Source: Marinobacter daepoensis DSM 16072 (lineage in GTDB: Bacteria; Pseudomonadota; Gammaproteobacteria; Pseudomonadales; Oleiphilaceae). Taken from it: a stretch of DNA of 64,000 nucleotides. Where the stretch lies: positions 62,001 to 126,000 of the forward strand of contig NZ_ATWI01000009.1 in NCBI RefSeq assembly GCF_000421165.1. Direction: 5' to 3'. The position numbers and the translations under genes were made by a program. Under the pieces are notes generated by a model. The model did no database searches, was not told the DNA's origin, and saw only the letters and a program-made list of their open reading frames with translations. Below, piece after piece: positions 1 through 8,654 of this stretch; the stretch's first letter is position 1, and every line of letters starts with the position of its first letter.

Positions 1-117
1 GGCGGTCAGTGCGGCGTCACGATCGGCGGCCACCGAGACTTCAATGTCTTCGCTGAAGCACCATCGCATCTGGCTCTGAAGGCCAGGATCATCCTCAACT
101 ATCAGTAACTGCTTCAC
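1..117 (-). CDS. prsR: PEP-CTERM system response regulator PrsR, N-terminal fragment
   Basis: Partial gene; only the first 39 codons lie in the window and the rest runs off the left edge. It starts with GTG at 117, with an AAAGGA-like ribosome site about 12 bases upstream. The product begins VKQLLIVEDDPGLQSQMRW, the first beta strand and acidic pocket (EDD) of a CheY-like receiver domain. PrsR proteins are sigma-54-dependent response regulators that control PEP-CTERM/exosortase-linked exopolysaccharide genes. The assignment rests mainly on the upstream prsK gene on the same strand, since 39 residues alone only prove a receiver domain. The receiver Asp and AAA+ domain are outside the window. 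Confidence 0.75.
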   Translation of the reverse strand, partial: MKQLLIVEDDPGLQSQMRWCFSEDIEVSVAADRDAALTA

Positions 118-171
118 AACAAAAATCAGTCCTTTGTTCCGTGTTTTTATCGGATAGCGTCGTCGTTGCGC

Positions 172-195
172 ATCACGATTCCATAATCACGATTC
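172..195. repeat. 10-bp direct repeat upstream of prsR
   Basis: ATCACGATTC occurs at 172-181 and again at 186-195, a 14-bp period. On the minus strand this reads GAATCGTGAT twice. It overlaps the putative -10 element of the prsR promoter, so it could be an operator. It could also be chance in a 135-bp spacer. Confidence 0.4.
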
Positions 196-220
196 TTAAC
201 TGAACATTGACACTTTGCAA
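192..220 (-). promoter_or_regulatory. candidate sigma-70 promoter for prsR
   Basis: On the minus strand TTGCAA (220-215) and AAGAAT (197-192) are separated by 17 bp, upstream of the prsR GTG. It sits in the 135-bp gap between prsK and prsR, suggesting prsR can be transcribed separately from prsK. Confidence 0.4.
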
Positions 221-252
221 TGCTCGCCTTTAAAAATAGTCTGATCCGACGA

Positions 253-2391
253 TTAATTGACGGCCCGCTTATTCTCATCGATGTCTGTCTCTGACGTTTT
301 CGGGAAAACCGTCTCGGGTACTTTTGTTCCGGGGTTGGCCAGAGGGATCCGAACCGAAAAACAGGAACCCAGCCCGGGCTCGGAGGTCACATCGATAGAG
401 CCTCCGAGTTCCTGGATGTATTCCCGTGCCTGGTAGGCGCCTATTCCCATACCGGTCAGGCCTTTTGTGCTTTCAAAGGGTTTGAACAAACGGGTACTGA
501 TGAAGTCTTCAGTCATGCCGCTGCCGGTATCCTGAATAAACAGGACAACGCTGCCCCGGGCGGTCTTGAGGTTCAGCGTGATTTCTCCGGCCGGAGGCGT
601 GGCGTCCTGGGCATTGTTTATCAGGTGTCCCAGCACGCTCCGGAGTTGTTCCTTGTCGGCGCAAACGCTGATTTCCGGAGGCTCGCCCAGAAGGATCGGT
701 GCCGGGCTTCGGCGGCTGTTGTCTTCAATCAGCGCGCGTACCAGTTCGGTCAGGTTGATGGCGGCGCGCTGCTCTGCAGTCTCCGAAGACGGCTTGCGGA
801 TGTGATCGACCAGATTGGCCATCTTCCGTACCGCATGATCGGTGGTCGCAATCATATCGTCTATAAAGGCCGGGTTGTTTCGGTGCCTGGGTGCATTTTT
901 GACCAGGAGTGACAGCTGCGCAATCAGGGTTTTCAGATCGTGAACCATAAAAGCGCTGGCCTTGCTGACGGCTTCAAACTGCATGGCGCGTGAAAGCCGG
1001 TTCTGAGCATCGTTCTGGGCGATCAGGTTGCAGGTCTGGCGCGCGACGACCTTGATCAGGTCAAAGTTCTCCCAGTTCAACTCTACCTTGGCGTATGGCT
1101 CCCCAACCATGGCAATGCCGTAAAGCTCCTTATCCAGATACAGAGGAATGATCAGCCAGGCCTCGGGAGTGTTGGTAATGGCATCAGGAATCTCCAGCAG
1201 GTTATAGCTCAGAGGGTCCTCGCGATATTCATTCAGGTCGATAATCCATTCCTTTTCCCGGAAAAACGACACCAGGTCAGAGTGTTCATCAATAATGGTG
1301 TATCTGGAGGTCGCAATGTTTACGCTGGCCTGCAGATGGAAATCTTTTTGCTCGCCTTTGATCCACAGGGCGCCGGCGTTGCTCTCTACCAGCCCGGCCA
1401 GGATGCGAGCTACTCGTTCCGGCAATGGAGGCTCGTGGCTAAGGTCTGCAAGTTCCTTGGTCAGTTTCAGCCATTCTTCCCGGTAGTCGTACTTGTAGTC
1501 GAAGAAGTTCTGACTGATGAATACCATGAGGCGCCCGCGAATCCGCCGGGACAGCAGAAGGGTCAGCAGGAAGGCAAGGCAAACCGTGATGAACAGTACC
1601 TGCAGTGCTTCTCCCCACTCGCCGCCGAGCGCTCGCACGTAATAGCCGCCGACGGCCAGAAGCAGAAGGTAGCCACCCGCGAAAATCAGGGTGCCTGCGT
1701 GGAACACGGCGGACCGGGAAAGCCGGAAGTCTACAGGCTGCTTGCGCGTATTGATCACATTGATGGCAAACAGGGGCATTAGCGCCGCATTCACAAAGCC
1801 CCGCGCATTCCAGAAAGAGTCAGCCACCTGCCCGAACAGGAGAGCGTCGGCATACATGAAAAAGTCGAACGCGAAGAGCGTGGCAATACCGATACAGAGG
1901 TACTTCATGCTGGACCGGCCAAAGGCCGGCGAGTTGCGCCAGATCTGCTCAACGAGTGACAGTCCAAGCAGGGACAGGGCAATTTGCCCGATGACTTTGG
2001 TTTTTCCGCTTACCAGATCAATTTCGAGTGCGAACTCCAGAGTGCCAAGGGCCAGCAGTGTCACGATGAGAATGGCGGTGCTGGCGCCGAGAACCATTTT
2101 GACCTGACTGGTAAAGCGGCCCTGACGGAAACCATCACGAAGCATGGCAAACAGCAGAAGAATCCAGGCGGTATCCCTGAGAAGCTCAAGCAGGTACCGA
2201 ATGAAAAAGCCGGGCTGGCCCCAGAGGCTCTGGGCGACCATAACAGACGCCCATAACGTGGTGACGGTGGCAGCAAGGAACAGGGCCCGATCAATGTCGC
2301 GCCTTAGGTAACGGGTAGCAACGAGCACCGCCAATACTGCAAACACTGCTGCAGCGGCCCCGTGGCTGATCACGCTGAGATCCCTGAACAT
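253..2391 (-). CDS. prsK: PEP-CTERM system histidine kinase PrsK
   Basis: Membrane sensor kinase of the PEP-CTERM/exosortase-associated two-component system, partner of PrsR. The 712-residue protein has a membrane half (about residues 5-285, several hydrophobic helices) followed by a GAF-like sensor region (about 310-460). An atypical phosphoacceptor segment FMVHDLKT has its His at about 484. The C-terminal HATPase domain has an N-box (INNAQDAT), a G1 box (DTGSGM) and a G2-like segment (MGIGAYQAREYI). This long membrane-GAF-kinase layout and the HDLK H-box are typical of PrsK. It lies directly upstream of prsR on the same strand, in the usual order. No exosortase or PEP-CTERM substrate is visible in the window, so the target locus is presumably beyond the left edge or elsewhere. 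Confidence 0.88.
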   Translation of the reverse strand: MFRDLSVISHGAAAAVFAVLAVLVATRYLRRDIDRALFLAATVTTLWASVMVAQSLWGQPGFFIRYLLELLRDTAWILLLFAMLRDGFRQGRFTSQVKMVLGASTAILIVTLLALGTLEFALEIDLVSGKTKVIGQIALSLLGLSLVEQIWRNSPAFGRSSMKYLCIGIATLFAFDFFMYADALLFGQVADSFWNARGFVNAALMPLFAINVINTRKQPVDFRLSRSAVFHAGTLIFAGGYLLLLAVGGYYVRALGGEWGEALQVLFITVCLAFLLTLLLSRRIRGRLMVFISQNFFDYKYDYREEWLKLTKELADLSHEPPLPERVARILAGLVESNAGALWIKGEQKDFHLQASVNIATSRYTIIDEHSDLVSFFREKEWIIDLNEYREDPLSYNLLEIPDAITNTPEAWLIIPLYLDKELYGIAMVGEPYAKVELNWENFDLIKVVARQTCNLIAQNDAQNRLSRAMQFEAVSKASAFMVHDLKTLIAQLSLLVKNAPRHRNNPAFIDDMIATTDHAVRKMANLVDHIRKPSSETAEQRAAINLTELVRALIEDNSRRSPAPILLGEPPEISVCADKEQLRSVLGHLINNAQDATPPAGEITLNLKTARGSVVLFIQDTGSGMTEDFISTRLFKPFESTKGLTGMGIGAYQAREYIQELGGSIDVTSEPGLGSCFSVRIPLANPGTKVPETVFPKTSETDIDENKRAVN

Positions 2392-2516
2392 TCGCTCTTT
2401 CCTTGAACTCCAGGGCGTCGCTTTTCAAGGATTCCCTGGGACTGTATTTATCCTGTACAGGGTAGCGCTGAAACCTGTCGTGCGTCTATTCCAACCCGGA
2501 AAATAACCGGCAGGGA

Positions 2517-3464
2517 TTACACCGGCCTTTTGTTGTCCCGGTAATACCGGAAGATTTCTTTGAGCGGTCGTTTGGGGGTAAATCCGAATTCTTTTGCAAA
2601 GGCTCGCCCATCGATAACGACCGGATACTTGAAGAAGGCCATCAGGTAAGGTGGAAAGCTCCTGAGGTTGAGCAGGCGCGCAATGGCCTTCGGTACACCG
2701 GGCGGGATGGATGGAATCGGGATTTTCCTGCAGCCACACAGTTTCAGGGCATGCTGATAAGCCACCCAGTCCTGCGGAGCAACGTTGAAAACACCTTTGA
2801 CGGGTTTGGCCCAGGCGGCCACGATGGCGTCCGCCATGTCATCAATGTGGATAAACTGCATCATGGGCGAGAAGCCTGCCAGTGCAGGGGCGCGTTCGCT
2901 GCCCAGCAGGGTGCTCATGGTGTTGCGGACGCCTGGCCCCACGATGTTGCAGGGGCGGAGAATGGTGATGTTGAGCTCCGGGTAGCGCCACAGGTAAATA
3001 TTGGCAAGGTTCTCGAGTTCAACGGAATCCACAAGATCTGCGCTCAGGCCGGCACTCTTCAGGGGGGCGGATTCATCAATCAGGGCGGGGTTGTAGGCCA
3101 CTGCGCCATAGACATGATAGGTCGAAAGGACGATGACCCGGCGAATACCGTACTTGTGGGAAAGGTCCAGAAGTTTCTGGGTGCCCAGAACGTTCGCGTT
3201 GTATCGACGCATGCGGGTAAGCTGGCTGGACAGAATGCGCCCCAGATGAATAACACCATCAAACTGGTATCGGCGAAAGAGGTCTTCGAAAACGCGTTTG
3301 TTGAAATCGATGCAGTAGCTGGGAATGTCGTCACCCAGGTAAATCTGTTCCCGAAAGTCTACTGCCACCAGGTCGCAGGTTGCCCTGAGTCGACGGATGA
3401 CTTGTTGGGCGAGGGCACCGGCGGCGCCGGTAATCAGTATGCGGGGGCGTTGTGGCTTGGTCAT
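2517..3464 (-). CDS. NAD-dependent epimerase/dehydratase-like (atypical SDR) protein
   Basis: A 315-residue protein with an extended-SDR Rossmann fold: ILITGAAGALAQQ near residues 9-21, an acidic residue ending beta-2 (AVDFREQ), and the STYHVYG and RPCNIVGPG strands normal for UDP-sugar epimerases. The catalytic YxxxK pair is not where the family has it; the equivalent helix reads LSADLVDSVELEN, with neither Tyr nor Lys. It may be a binding or regulatory SDR, or may use other residues. Its ATG overlaps the stop of the acyltransferase gene (3464), so the two are translationally coupled and probably work on the same lipid or glycolipid substrate. The substrate is unknown. Confidence 0.75.
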   Translation of the reverse strand: MTKPQRPRILITGAAGALAQQVIRRLRATCDLVAVDFREQIYLGDDIPSYCIDFNKRVFEDLFRRYQFDGVIHLGRILSSQLTRMRRYNANVLGTQKLLDLSHKYGIRRVIVLSTYHVYGAVAYNPALIDESAPLKSAGLSADLVDSVELENLANIYLWRYPELNITILRPCNIVGPGVRNTMSTLLGSERAPALAGFSPMMQFIHIDDMADAIVAAWAKPVKGVFNVAPQDWVAYQHALKLCGCRKIPIPSIPPGVPKAIARLLNLRSFPPYLMAFFKYPVVIDGRAFAKEFGFTPKRPLKEIFRYYRDNKRPV

Positions 3465-4279
3465 CAGAACAGCCCTTTCCTTTCACTCAGTCCTTTGTCG
3501 ATCAGGCGGCTGATTTCGGCCTTGACCGCTTCAACCCGCTCGGTTACCTGTTCCTCAGGGATTTCTCGGTTGTCAAAGATCATCGGGTCGCCAAAATTCA
3601 GGTGGACTTTGGCCGGCAGGATGACAGGCAGAGCTACGGGGACATAAGGAACGCCGAGCGCCCTGGCAAGGGGTTTGATATTGGCGATGGCAGGAATGGT
3701 CTCCTCGCACCCCACCACACCGACTGGAACGATGGTTGCGTGGTATTTCATGGCGAGGTGCATGAAGCCATTGCCGAATCGCTGCAGTTGATATCGATCC
3801 CTGTAGAGCTTCCCGGAACCACGGACGCCCTCGGGGAAGACGATGACCGCTTCATTGTTGGCGAGCATCTTGGCGCAGTTAACCGGGTCGCCCAGCACAG
3901 CGCCGACCTCATTCAGGAGGTTGCCCAGCCAGGGGACGGTGGGGAAAAAGCGCTCAATCATGGCTCGGGGAATTCGGGGATTTTCTGGTCTGGAAGCAAG
4001 CGCATAGCCAATCAGTAAGCCATCAATAGGCAGTTGGCCTGAATGATTGGCAATGATCAGGACCGGCCCCTTGGCAGGAATCTTTTCCACACCGCTTGCG
4101 GACACCCGAAAGTACTTTTCGTAAATCTGGCGTGCGGCCGAAAAGCCGTACTTGATCGCTTCGTTATTGTATCCCCAGGGGTCATAGCCAAGCGACCCGA
4201 TGGGCTTTCGAATCCGGTTAACCTGTTCGTCCAGGTCCGCCGGTACCAGTTTCGATTTCAGATACGCTGCCAGGCTCAT
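3464..4279 (-). CDS. lysophospholipid/glycerol acyltransferase family protein
   Basis: A 271-residue PlsC-type acyltransferase. Block I is NHSGQLPID (His 79, Asp 86), and block III is FPEGVRG (about 148-154). The motif is the HSGxLPxD variant seen in one branch of the family, with six residues between His and Asp instead of four. There is no clear transmembrane anchor, though amphipathic N-terminal segments could bind membrane. It overlaps the following SDR gene by one base at the stop/start (TGATG). The expected reaction is acyl transfer from acyl-CoA or acyl-ACP to a glycerolipid-like acceptor at the inner membrane; the acceptor cannot be named from sequence. Confidence 0.82.
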   Translation of the reverse strand: MSLAAYLKSKLVPADLDEQVNRIRKPIGSLGYDPWGYNNEAIKYGFSAARQIYEKYFRVSASGVEKIPAKGPVLIIANHSGQLPIDGLLIGYALASRPENPRIPRAMIERFFPTVPWLGNLLNEVGAVLGDPVNCAKMLANNEAVIVFPEGVRGSGKLYRDRYQLQRFGNGFMHLAMKYHATIVPVGVVGCEETIPAIANIKPLARALGVPYVPVALPVILPAKVHLNFGDPMIFDNREIPEEQVTERVEAVKAEISRLIDKGLSERKGLF

Positions 4280-4309
4280 GCCCGCTCCCTGCTCAAGAAT
4301 GTCCGCCGC

Positions 4310-5230
4310 TCATGTGCGACCGAGAAACACGCCCAAGGTATGGCTTTGGCCTTCATTTAATACCCGGTAATCCGAGGCCGCATTGGCTGTTTCGACGCAC
4401 AGCATATTTTTCCAGCCGGAGTCTGGAAAATCAGACAGGCGTCGCGCTTTGTCCGGGCCCGGATTCCAGATAACGGTTGACCCGCTGCCAACAGAGGTCA
4501 GCTTGCGACGGGTATGTGGGGTGATCACCGTCAGCGCTTCGTCCGTTTCGTAGATTCTGTCAACTTCGCCGTCGAAATAGACGGGGCCTTCCTGATTGAA
4601 ATAGTCCCATTCCCGCAGCGTATCGATGTATTGGCTGTTGCCCAGTCCCAGGACTCGTGTTCTTGTCGCGTCATCCGTGGGAAGGTAAGTGTGCAGTGCC
4701 TCGCTGAAGGCCAGTGGTTCGGGTGCAAGATTGGTGGTTGTGAGTGCAATCTGGCAGCCCCTGATGGAGAAGCTGAAGGTGATGAGGGCCAGTGCACGCC
4801 CCTCCCATTCGTGATCGAAGTCGTGGTTGGCGTTCAGTGACAGGCTGATCTCAACCTCATGGGCGTTCTCTCGAACATCTTCCAGGTGCCATACAGCGGT
4901 GCGGGCAAAGCCGTGAGCTTGTTCTGAAAGAATTCGCTTGCGGATCTCTGGTGCGTTCCTGGCGGGGTTACCAAACCATGGCCAGCACACAGGGATGCCT
5001 CCCCGAATGGCGCTGCCGGGCTGGAATCGGGCCAGGTCGCTGAGCCAGAGCCAGTTGGGCTCATCTTTTGGGGCAAAATGGGTGAGGTGAGCGCCCTGCA
5101 GGCAGAGTGTGGCCTGGAAGAGCGGGTGGTGAACCTCCAGGGCTTCCAGTTGTCCGATGGTATTCCAGCGTGTGAAAGACCAGGGGCCAAGAGTTCCGTT
5201 AGCGGGTGGTTTGTTACGGCTGTCCGACAT
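4310..5230 (-). CDS. D-hexose-6-phosphate mutarotase (YeaD family)
   Basis: An aldose-1-epimerase-superfamily enzyme expected to interconvert alpha and beta anomers of hexose 6-phosphates in the cytoplasm. Family marks include GGIPVCWPWFG, AHGFAR with its catalytic-type His, EALHTYL, and the C-terminal VVWNP-like and CVETAN stretches with the likely acid/base Glu. The reading frame is open to 5320, but homologues start near MSDSRNKPP, so 5230 is chosen (306 residues). An AAGGA lies about 14 bases upstream; ATG at 5245 is the alternative. The gene is divergent from the oxygenase at 5336 and separated from the acyltransferase by 30 bp. Confidence 0.85.
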   Translation of the reverse strand: MSDSRNKPPANGTLGPWSFTRWNTIGQLEALEVHHPLFQATLCLQGAHLTHFAPKDEPNWLWLSDLARFQPGSAIRGGIPVCWPWFGNPARNAPEIRKRILSEQAHGFARTAVWHLEDVRENAHEVEISLSLNANHDFDHEWEGRALALITFSFSIRGCQIALTTTNLAPEPLAFSEALHTYLPTDDATRTRVLGLGNSQYIDTLREWDYFNQEGPVYFDGEVDRIYETDEALTVITPHTRRKLTSVGSGSTVIWNPGPDKARRLSDFPDSGWKNMLCVETANAASDYRVLNEGQSHTLGVFLGRT

Positions 5231-5335
5231 GATACTGAACGGCATCCTTAGGTGAAAATCCGTAGTCTCAGGGTAAATTAAAACGCTGTACCCGGCGAGT
5301 TTCAGAATACAATAAATCAAATAACTGAGGGTTTA

Positions 5336-6100
5336 ATGATGAATCCGGAAAACACCACGAGCGTCATTGTGTCGATGCCAGAGCCTCGGCTTGAGGGTGC
5401 CACTGGCCGGTTTGACAAAGTGGCTGGTGATACTGCCAGTCTCGCCGGCAAGGCAGATGGGGCGGGTGTCGCTGCCACCGACGTCTGGCTGGAAGCGTTG
5501 GCGGATGGCTTGAGCCAGAAAGCCTGGATAGAGTTAGACCTTAGTGCCCGACTTCCCGTTGGGCTGATTGAGGCGCTGCGGAACGAAGTTGAGATACTGG
5601 ATCGTACCAAGGCGATGGAGCAGGCTGGCATTGGCCGGGGTACGGATCTTGTTAAAGACCGGGGTGTCCGTCGTGACCGAATAGCCTGGATGGAAGGGTT
5701 TACCGCACCCCAGGCGGAGTTGTTCAGTTTCTTCGAGATGATCAGGCTTGGATTGAATCAGAGATTGTTTCTTGGGCTGAAACGATATGAGGCGCACTAC
5801 GCCACGTACCAGTCTGGTGACTTCTACCGGCGTCATCTGGACAGTTTCAGGGGCCGTGCTTCAAGAATGGTCAGCCTGGTGTTGTACCTGAACGAGAGCT
5901 GGGGATTGGAAGATGGGGGAGAGCTCCGGGTTTTCGATGCCATGGATCAGGATCAGGTGGTGGGGCTGGTTCGGCCAGAAGCTGGGCGGGCGGTTCTTTT
6001 CCTGAGCGAGGACGTCGCCCATGAAGTGCTACCGGCCAAACGAACCCGATACAGCATTGCCTGCTGGTTTCGTCAGGATGAGGTGCCATTGCCGTTGTAG
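5336..6100 (+). CDS. 2OG-Fe(II) oxygenase (prolyl 4-hydroxylase-like)
   Basis: A 254-residue protein whose C-terminal half is a P4Hc-type double-stranded beta helix. The iron-binding triad is visible as His167-x-Asp169 (YRRHLDSF) and His229 (EDVAHEVLP). Arg240 (TRYSIACWF) is the expected 2-oxoglutarate carboxylate ligand. The N-terminal 90 residues are low in recognisable motifs. The likely role is hydroxylation of a protein or small molecule; the substrate is unknown. Start: GAGGG lies five bases before the double ATG at 5336/5339. It stands alone, followed by the SRP RNA, whose promoter overlaps the 3' end of this gene. Confidence 0.85.
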   Translation: MMNPENTTSVIVSMPEPRLEGATGRFDKVAGDTASLAGKADGAGVAATDVWLEALADGLSQKAWIELDLSARLPVGLIEALRNEVEILDRTKAMEQAGIGRGTDLVKDRGVRRDRIAWMEGFTAPQAELFSFFEMIRLGLNQRLFLGLKRYEAHYATYQSGDFYRRHLDSFRGRASRMVSLVLYLNESWGLEDGGELRVFDAMDQDQVVGLVRPEAGRAVLFLSEDVAHEVLPAKRTRYSIACWFRQDEVPLPL

Positions 6101-6123
6101 TCCTTATACCCTTCTGTTACTAT
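6095..6123 (+). promoter_or_regulatory. sigma-70 promoter of the 4.5S RNA gene
   Basis: TTGTAG (6095-6100), a 17-bp spacer, then TACTAT (6118-6123), followed by a GC-only discriminator (GCGCGCCGC). A GC-rich discriminator is typical of stable-RNA promoters under growth-rate/stringent control. Transcription would begin near 6130, giving a roughly 30-nt leader to be removed from the SRP RNA, as RNase P does in E. coli. Confidence 0.65.
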
Positions 6124-6162
6124 GCGCGCCGCTTTCGAGGGAAATGTTTCGAAAAGCCGTTA

Positions 6163-6276
6163 TGGTGGCTCCATTGGTGCCTCCGCAACATGAAACCGTG
6201 AACCCGGTCAGGCCCGGAAGGGAGCAGCCGCAGCGGTGGATTTGTGTGCCGGAGGATTGCTGATGGGGCCACCCCC
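6163..6276 (+). ncRNA. ffs: 4.5S signal recognition particle RNA (small bacterial SRP RNA)
   Basis: The conserved SRP apical domain is present: GGTCAGGCCCGGAAGGGAGC with the GGAA tetraloop (6207 region), and the opposing GTGTGCCGG strand at 6244-6252. The ends pair: GGTGGCTCC at 6164-6172 with GGGGCCACC at 6265-6273, giving a hairpin RNA of about 110 nt. It forms the RNA core of the SRP with Ffh for co-translational membrane targeting. A run of C then T residues follows at 6284-6303 and may help termination. Exact ends are inferred from pairing. Confidence 0.93.
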
Positions 6277-6434
6277 ATTTATACCCCCCGTTTTTGATTT
6301 TTCTGGTTTCCTCGCTTTCCGGTGAATCTGCCGCCTGTCAACGCGTATGACTTGCCCGTGCTGAATATCCTGGCTTCTTCTCATACTCTGTCCATGCTAG
6401 AGTTATCCCCATTTTTCAGAGCAGTTGACGGATC

Positions 6435-8294
6435 ATGAGCTATCAGGTTTTAGCCCGAAAATGGCGCCCCCGCACCTTTGGAGACATGGTGGGGCAGGAG
6501 CACGTGTTGCAGGCATTGATTCATGCTCTGGAGCACCAGCGACTGCATCATGCCTACCTGTTCACCGGCACACGAGGTGTCGGTAAGACCACCATTGGCA
6601 GGTTGCTGGCCCGATGCCTGAACTGCGAAACCGGCATTACCCCGAACCCGTGCGGCGAGTGCGACAGCTGCAAGGAAATTCTGGAGAACCGGTTTGTCGA
6701 CCTGATTGAGATTGATGCGGCATCCCGAACCGGCGTGGATGACATGCGCGAGTTGACGGACAATGTTCAGTACGCGCCAACTCGTGGGCGTTACAAGGTG
6801 TACCTCATTGATGAGGTGCATATGCTCACTAATCAGTCGTTCAACGCCTTTCTGAAAACCCTGGAAGAGCCGCCTGAGCACGTCAAGTTCCTGTTGGCGA
6901 CAACCGACCCGCAGAAATTGCCGGTTACCGTCCTTTCCCGGTGTTTGCAGTTCAACCTCAAACGGATGACTCCTGAGCATATTGTCGGGCACCTGAAGCA
7001 CGTGCTGACTGAGGAGCGCATCCCTTTCGAAGAGCCAGCATTGTGGCTGCTGGCCCGGGCAGCCGATGGCAGTATGCGGGATGCTCTTAGTCTGACCGAT
7101 CAGGCGATCGCATTTGGCAATGAAAACCTTGCGGCCAGTGATGTCAGCACTATGCTGGGCACCATCGATCAGCGGGACATACAGCGTATCGTTCATTCTC
7201 TGGTTGAGCGGGACGGGCCTGGCCTGCTTTCGGAAATCAATCGGATTTCGGATTTTGCGCCGGATTACGGTGTAATTCTTGCCGACATGCTGTCGCTATT
7301 CCATCGGGTAACCATGGAGCAGGTTGTGCCTGGCAGTGCAGACAATGCTATGGGCGATGCGGCTCAGGTTCAGGAACTTGCCCGCAGACTCAGCGCTGAG
7401 GACGCCCAGCTGTTTTACCAGACAGCACTGATCGGGCGGAAAGATCTGTCGGTGACACCAGATGCCCGGATGGGCTTCGAGATGACGTTACTGAGAATGC
7501 TTGCGTTCCGGCCGGGTACAGATCGACGGGAACCGCCCGCATTGGGCACGGGTTCTGCGGGCAATGCGCCCGCCCCGAAAGCGGAGCCCGAGCCTGGTCC
7601 TCCTGCCAATGGTGTATCCGGGCCGGTGGGAGAGCCTGCAGCTGTTCCTGCACCTGCTTCAGAGCCGCAACCGCAGCCTGAAGCTTTATCGGCGCCGGAG
7701 CCTGCACCTGAGGCATCCGGCTTCGATGAGGTGCCTCCATGGGAGCCCGAGGATGATTACGCTCAGCCCCAGGCGGATGAGCCGGTGCCGGAAGCTCCAA
7801 TGCCGGTGGAGGCGGAGCCCGAGACGGAGCCATTTTTGGAAAAGAGTTTTTCGGAGCCGCCACAGGCACAGGAAGTGGTGGAGCCGGAGCAACCGGTCAG
7901 TCCGGACGGATTCGTTTGGGAGCGGGACTTTCGGACCCTCGGTATCACAGGTATGCCGGGGAATCTGGCCAGCTATGCGTCTATGGAGCTTGACGGCCAG
8001 ACGGTGGTGTTGACGCTGGACGACGGTCACGCCCGTTTGCTTAATGCCCGTCACGAAGAAAAGATTCTTGCGGCCTTGAGATCACGCTTTGGTGACGCCA
8101 CACAACTGAAAGTGGAGCAGGGCGTGCCAGGGCTTCACACGCCAGCGGCGTTTGAAGAGCGTCTTCGGGCGGCTCGCCAGAAAGCAGCTGAGGAGTCCAT
8201 CCGGCAGGACCCGATCGTAAAAAATATAGTGGAACGATTTGAAGGGCGGGTCGTCGAAGAAAGTATCCGTCCTGCAGAAACAGCCAGGAGATAA
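6435..8294 (+). CDS. dnaX: DNA polymerase III subunits gamma/tau
   Basis: Clamp-loader ATPase of the replicative polymerase. The 619-residue protein has Walker A GTRGVGKT (about 45-52), a zinc module (Cys64, Cys73, Cys76, Cys79), a DEVHM Walker B, and the SRC sensor/arginine-finger motif (LSRCLQF). A long Pro/Glu/Ala-rich linker (about 370-490) separates the clamp-loader part from the tau C-terminal polymerase-binding domain. No obvious A-AAA-AAG slippery heptamer was found in the linker region, so the E. coli-style programmed frameshift to gamma is not supported here. The next gene, ybaB, begins 5 bp after the stop, the standard dnaX-ybaB-recR operon. Confidence 0.97.
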   Translation: MSYQVLARKWRPRTFGDMVGQEHVLQALIHALEHQRLHHAYLFTGTRGVGKTTIGRLLARCLNCETGITPNPCGECDSCKEILENRFVDLIEIDAASRTGVDDMRELTDNVQYAPTRGRYKVYLIDEVHMLTNQSFNAFLKTLEEPPEHVKFLLATTDPQKLPVTVLSRCLQFNLKRMTPEHIVGHLKHVLTEERIPFEEPALWLLARAADGSMRDALSLTDQAIAFGNENLAASDVSTMLGTIDQRDIQRIVHSLVERDGPGLLSEINRISDFAPDYGVILADMLSLFHRVTMEQVVPGSADNAMGDAAQVQELARRLSAEDAQLFYQTALIGRKDLSVTPDARMGFEMTLLRMLAFRPGTDRREPPALGTGSAGNAPAPKAEPEPGPPANGVSGPVGEPAAVPAPASEPQPQPEALSAPEPAPEASGFDEVPPWEPEDDYAQPQADEPVPEAPMPVEAEPETEPFLEKSFSEPPQAQEVVEPEQPVSPDGFVWERDFRTLGITGMPGNLASYASMELDGQTVVLTLDDGHARLLNARHEEKILAALRSRFGDATQLKVEQGVPGLHTPAAFEERLRAARQKAAEESIRQDPIVKNIVERFEGRVVEESIRPAETARR

Positions 8295-8298
8295 CTGA

Positions 8299-8622
8299 AT
8301 GATGAATAACATGGGCGATCTGATGAAAAAGGCCCAGCAAATGCAGGAGCAGATGCAAAAGGCTCAGGAAGAAATCGCAAAGGCCGAAGTGACCGGCGAG
8401 GCGGGTGCTGGCCTCGTGAAGGTGACCATGAACGGTCGGCATGATGTACGCAAGGTTGATATAGACACGTCCTTGCTGTCTGAGGACAAGGAAATTCTGG
8501 AAGACTTGCTGGCCGCTGCCGTCAATGATGCGGTTCGTCGGGTTGAGGCTAATCAGAAAGACAAAATGTCAGGCATGATGTCTGGGATGGGAATGCCCCC
8601 CGGCTTCAAAATGCCGTTCTGA
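8299..8622 (+). CDS. ybaB: YbaB/EbfC family nucleoid-associated protein
   Basis: A 107-residue DNA-binding protein. It has the family's N-terminal amphipathic helix rich in Met, Gln and Lys ([16 protein letters not shown]), the central beta-sheet segment ([20 protein letters not shown]), and the C-terminal Met/Gly tail. AGGAG sits eight bases before the start at 8299. It is located between dnaX and recR as in most gammaproteobacteria, where it is thought to be a nucleoid-associated dimer linked to recombination repair. Confidence 0.95.
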   Translation: MMNNMGDLMKKAQQMQEQMQKAQEEIAKAEVTGEAGAGLVKVTMNGRHDVRKVDIDTSLLSEDKEILEDLLAAAVNDAVRRVEANQKDKMSGMMSGMGMPPGFKMPF

Positions 8623-8654
8623 ACCGGCTTGCCATCGATTTTTAAGGAGTAGTC

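Noticed and set aside
2442..2461. CTGT...ACAG sequence upstream of prsK resembling a LexA box
   Set aside because: The spacing between CTG and CAG is not the 10 bases of a LexA site, and prsK is not an SOS gene.
6450..7196. Long minus-strand open frame opposite dnaX
   Set aside because: It is antisense to a well-conserved gene, lacks family motifs and has no ribosome site; typical high-GC shadow.
7500..7900. Programmed frameshift site in dnaX
   Set aside because: No A-AAA-AAG type heptamer with a following hairpin was found in the linker region.
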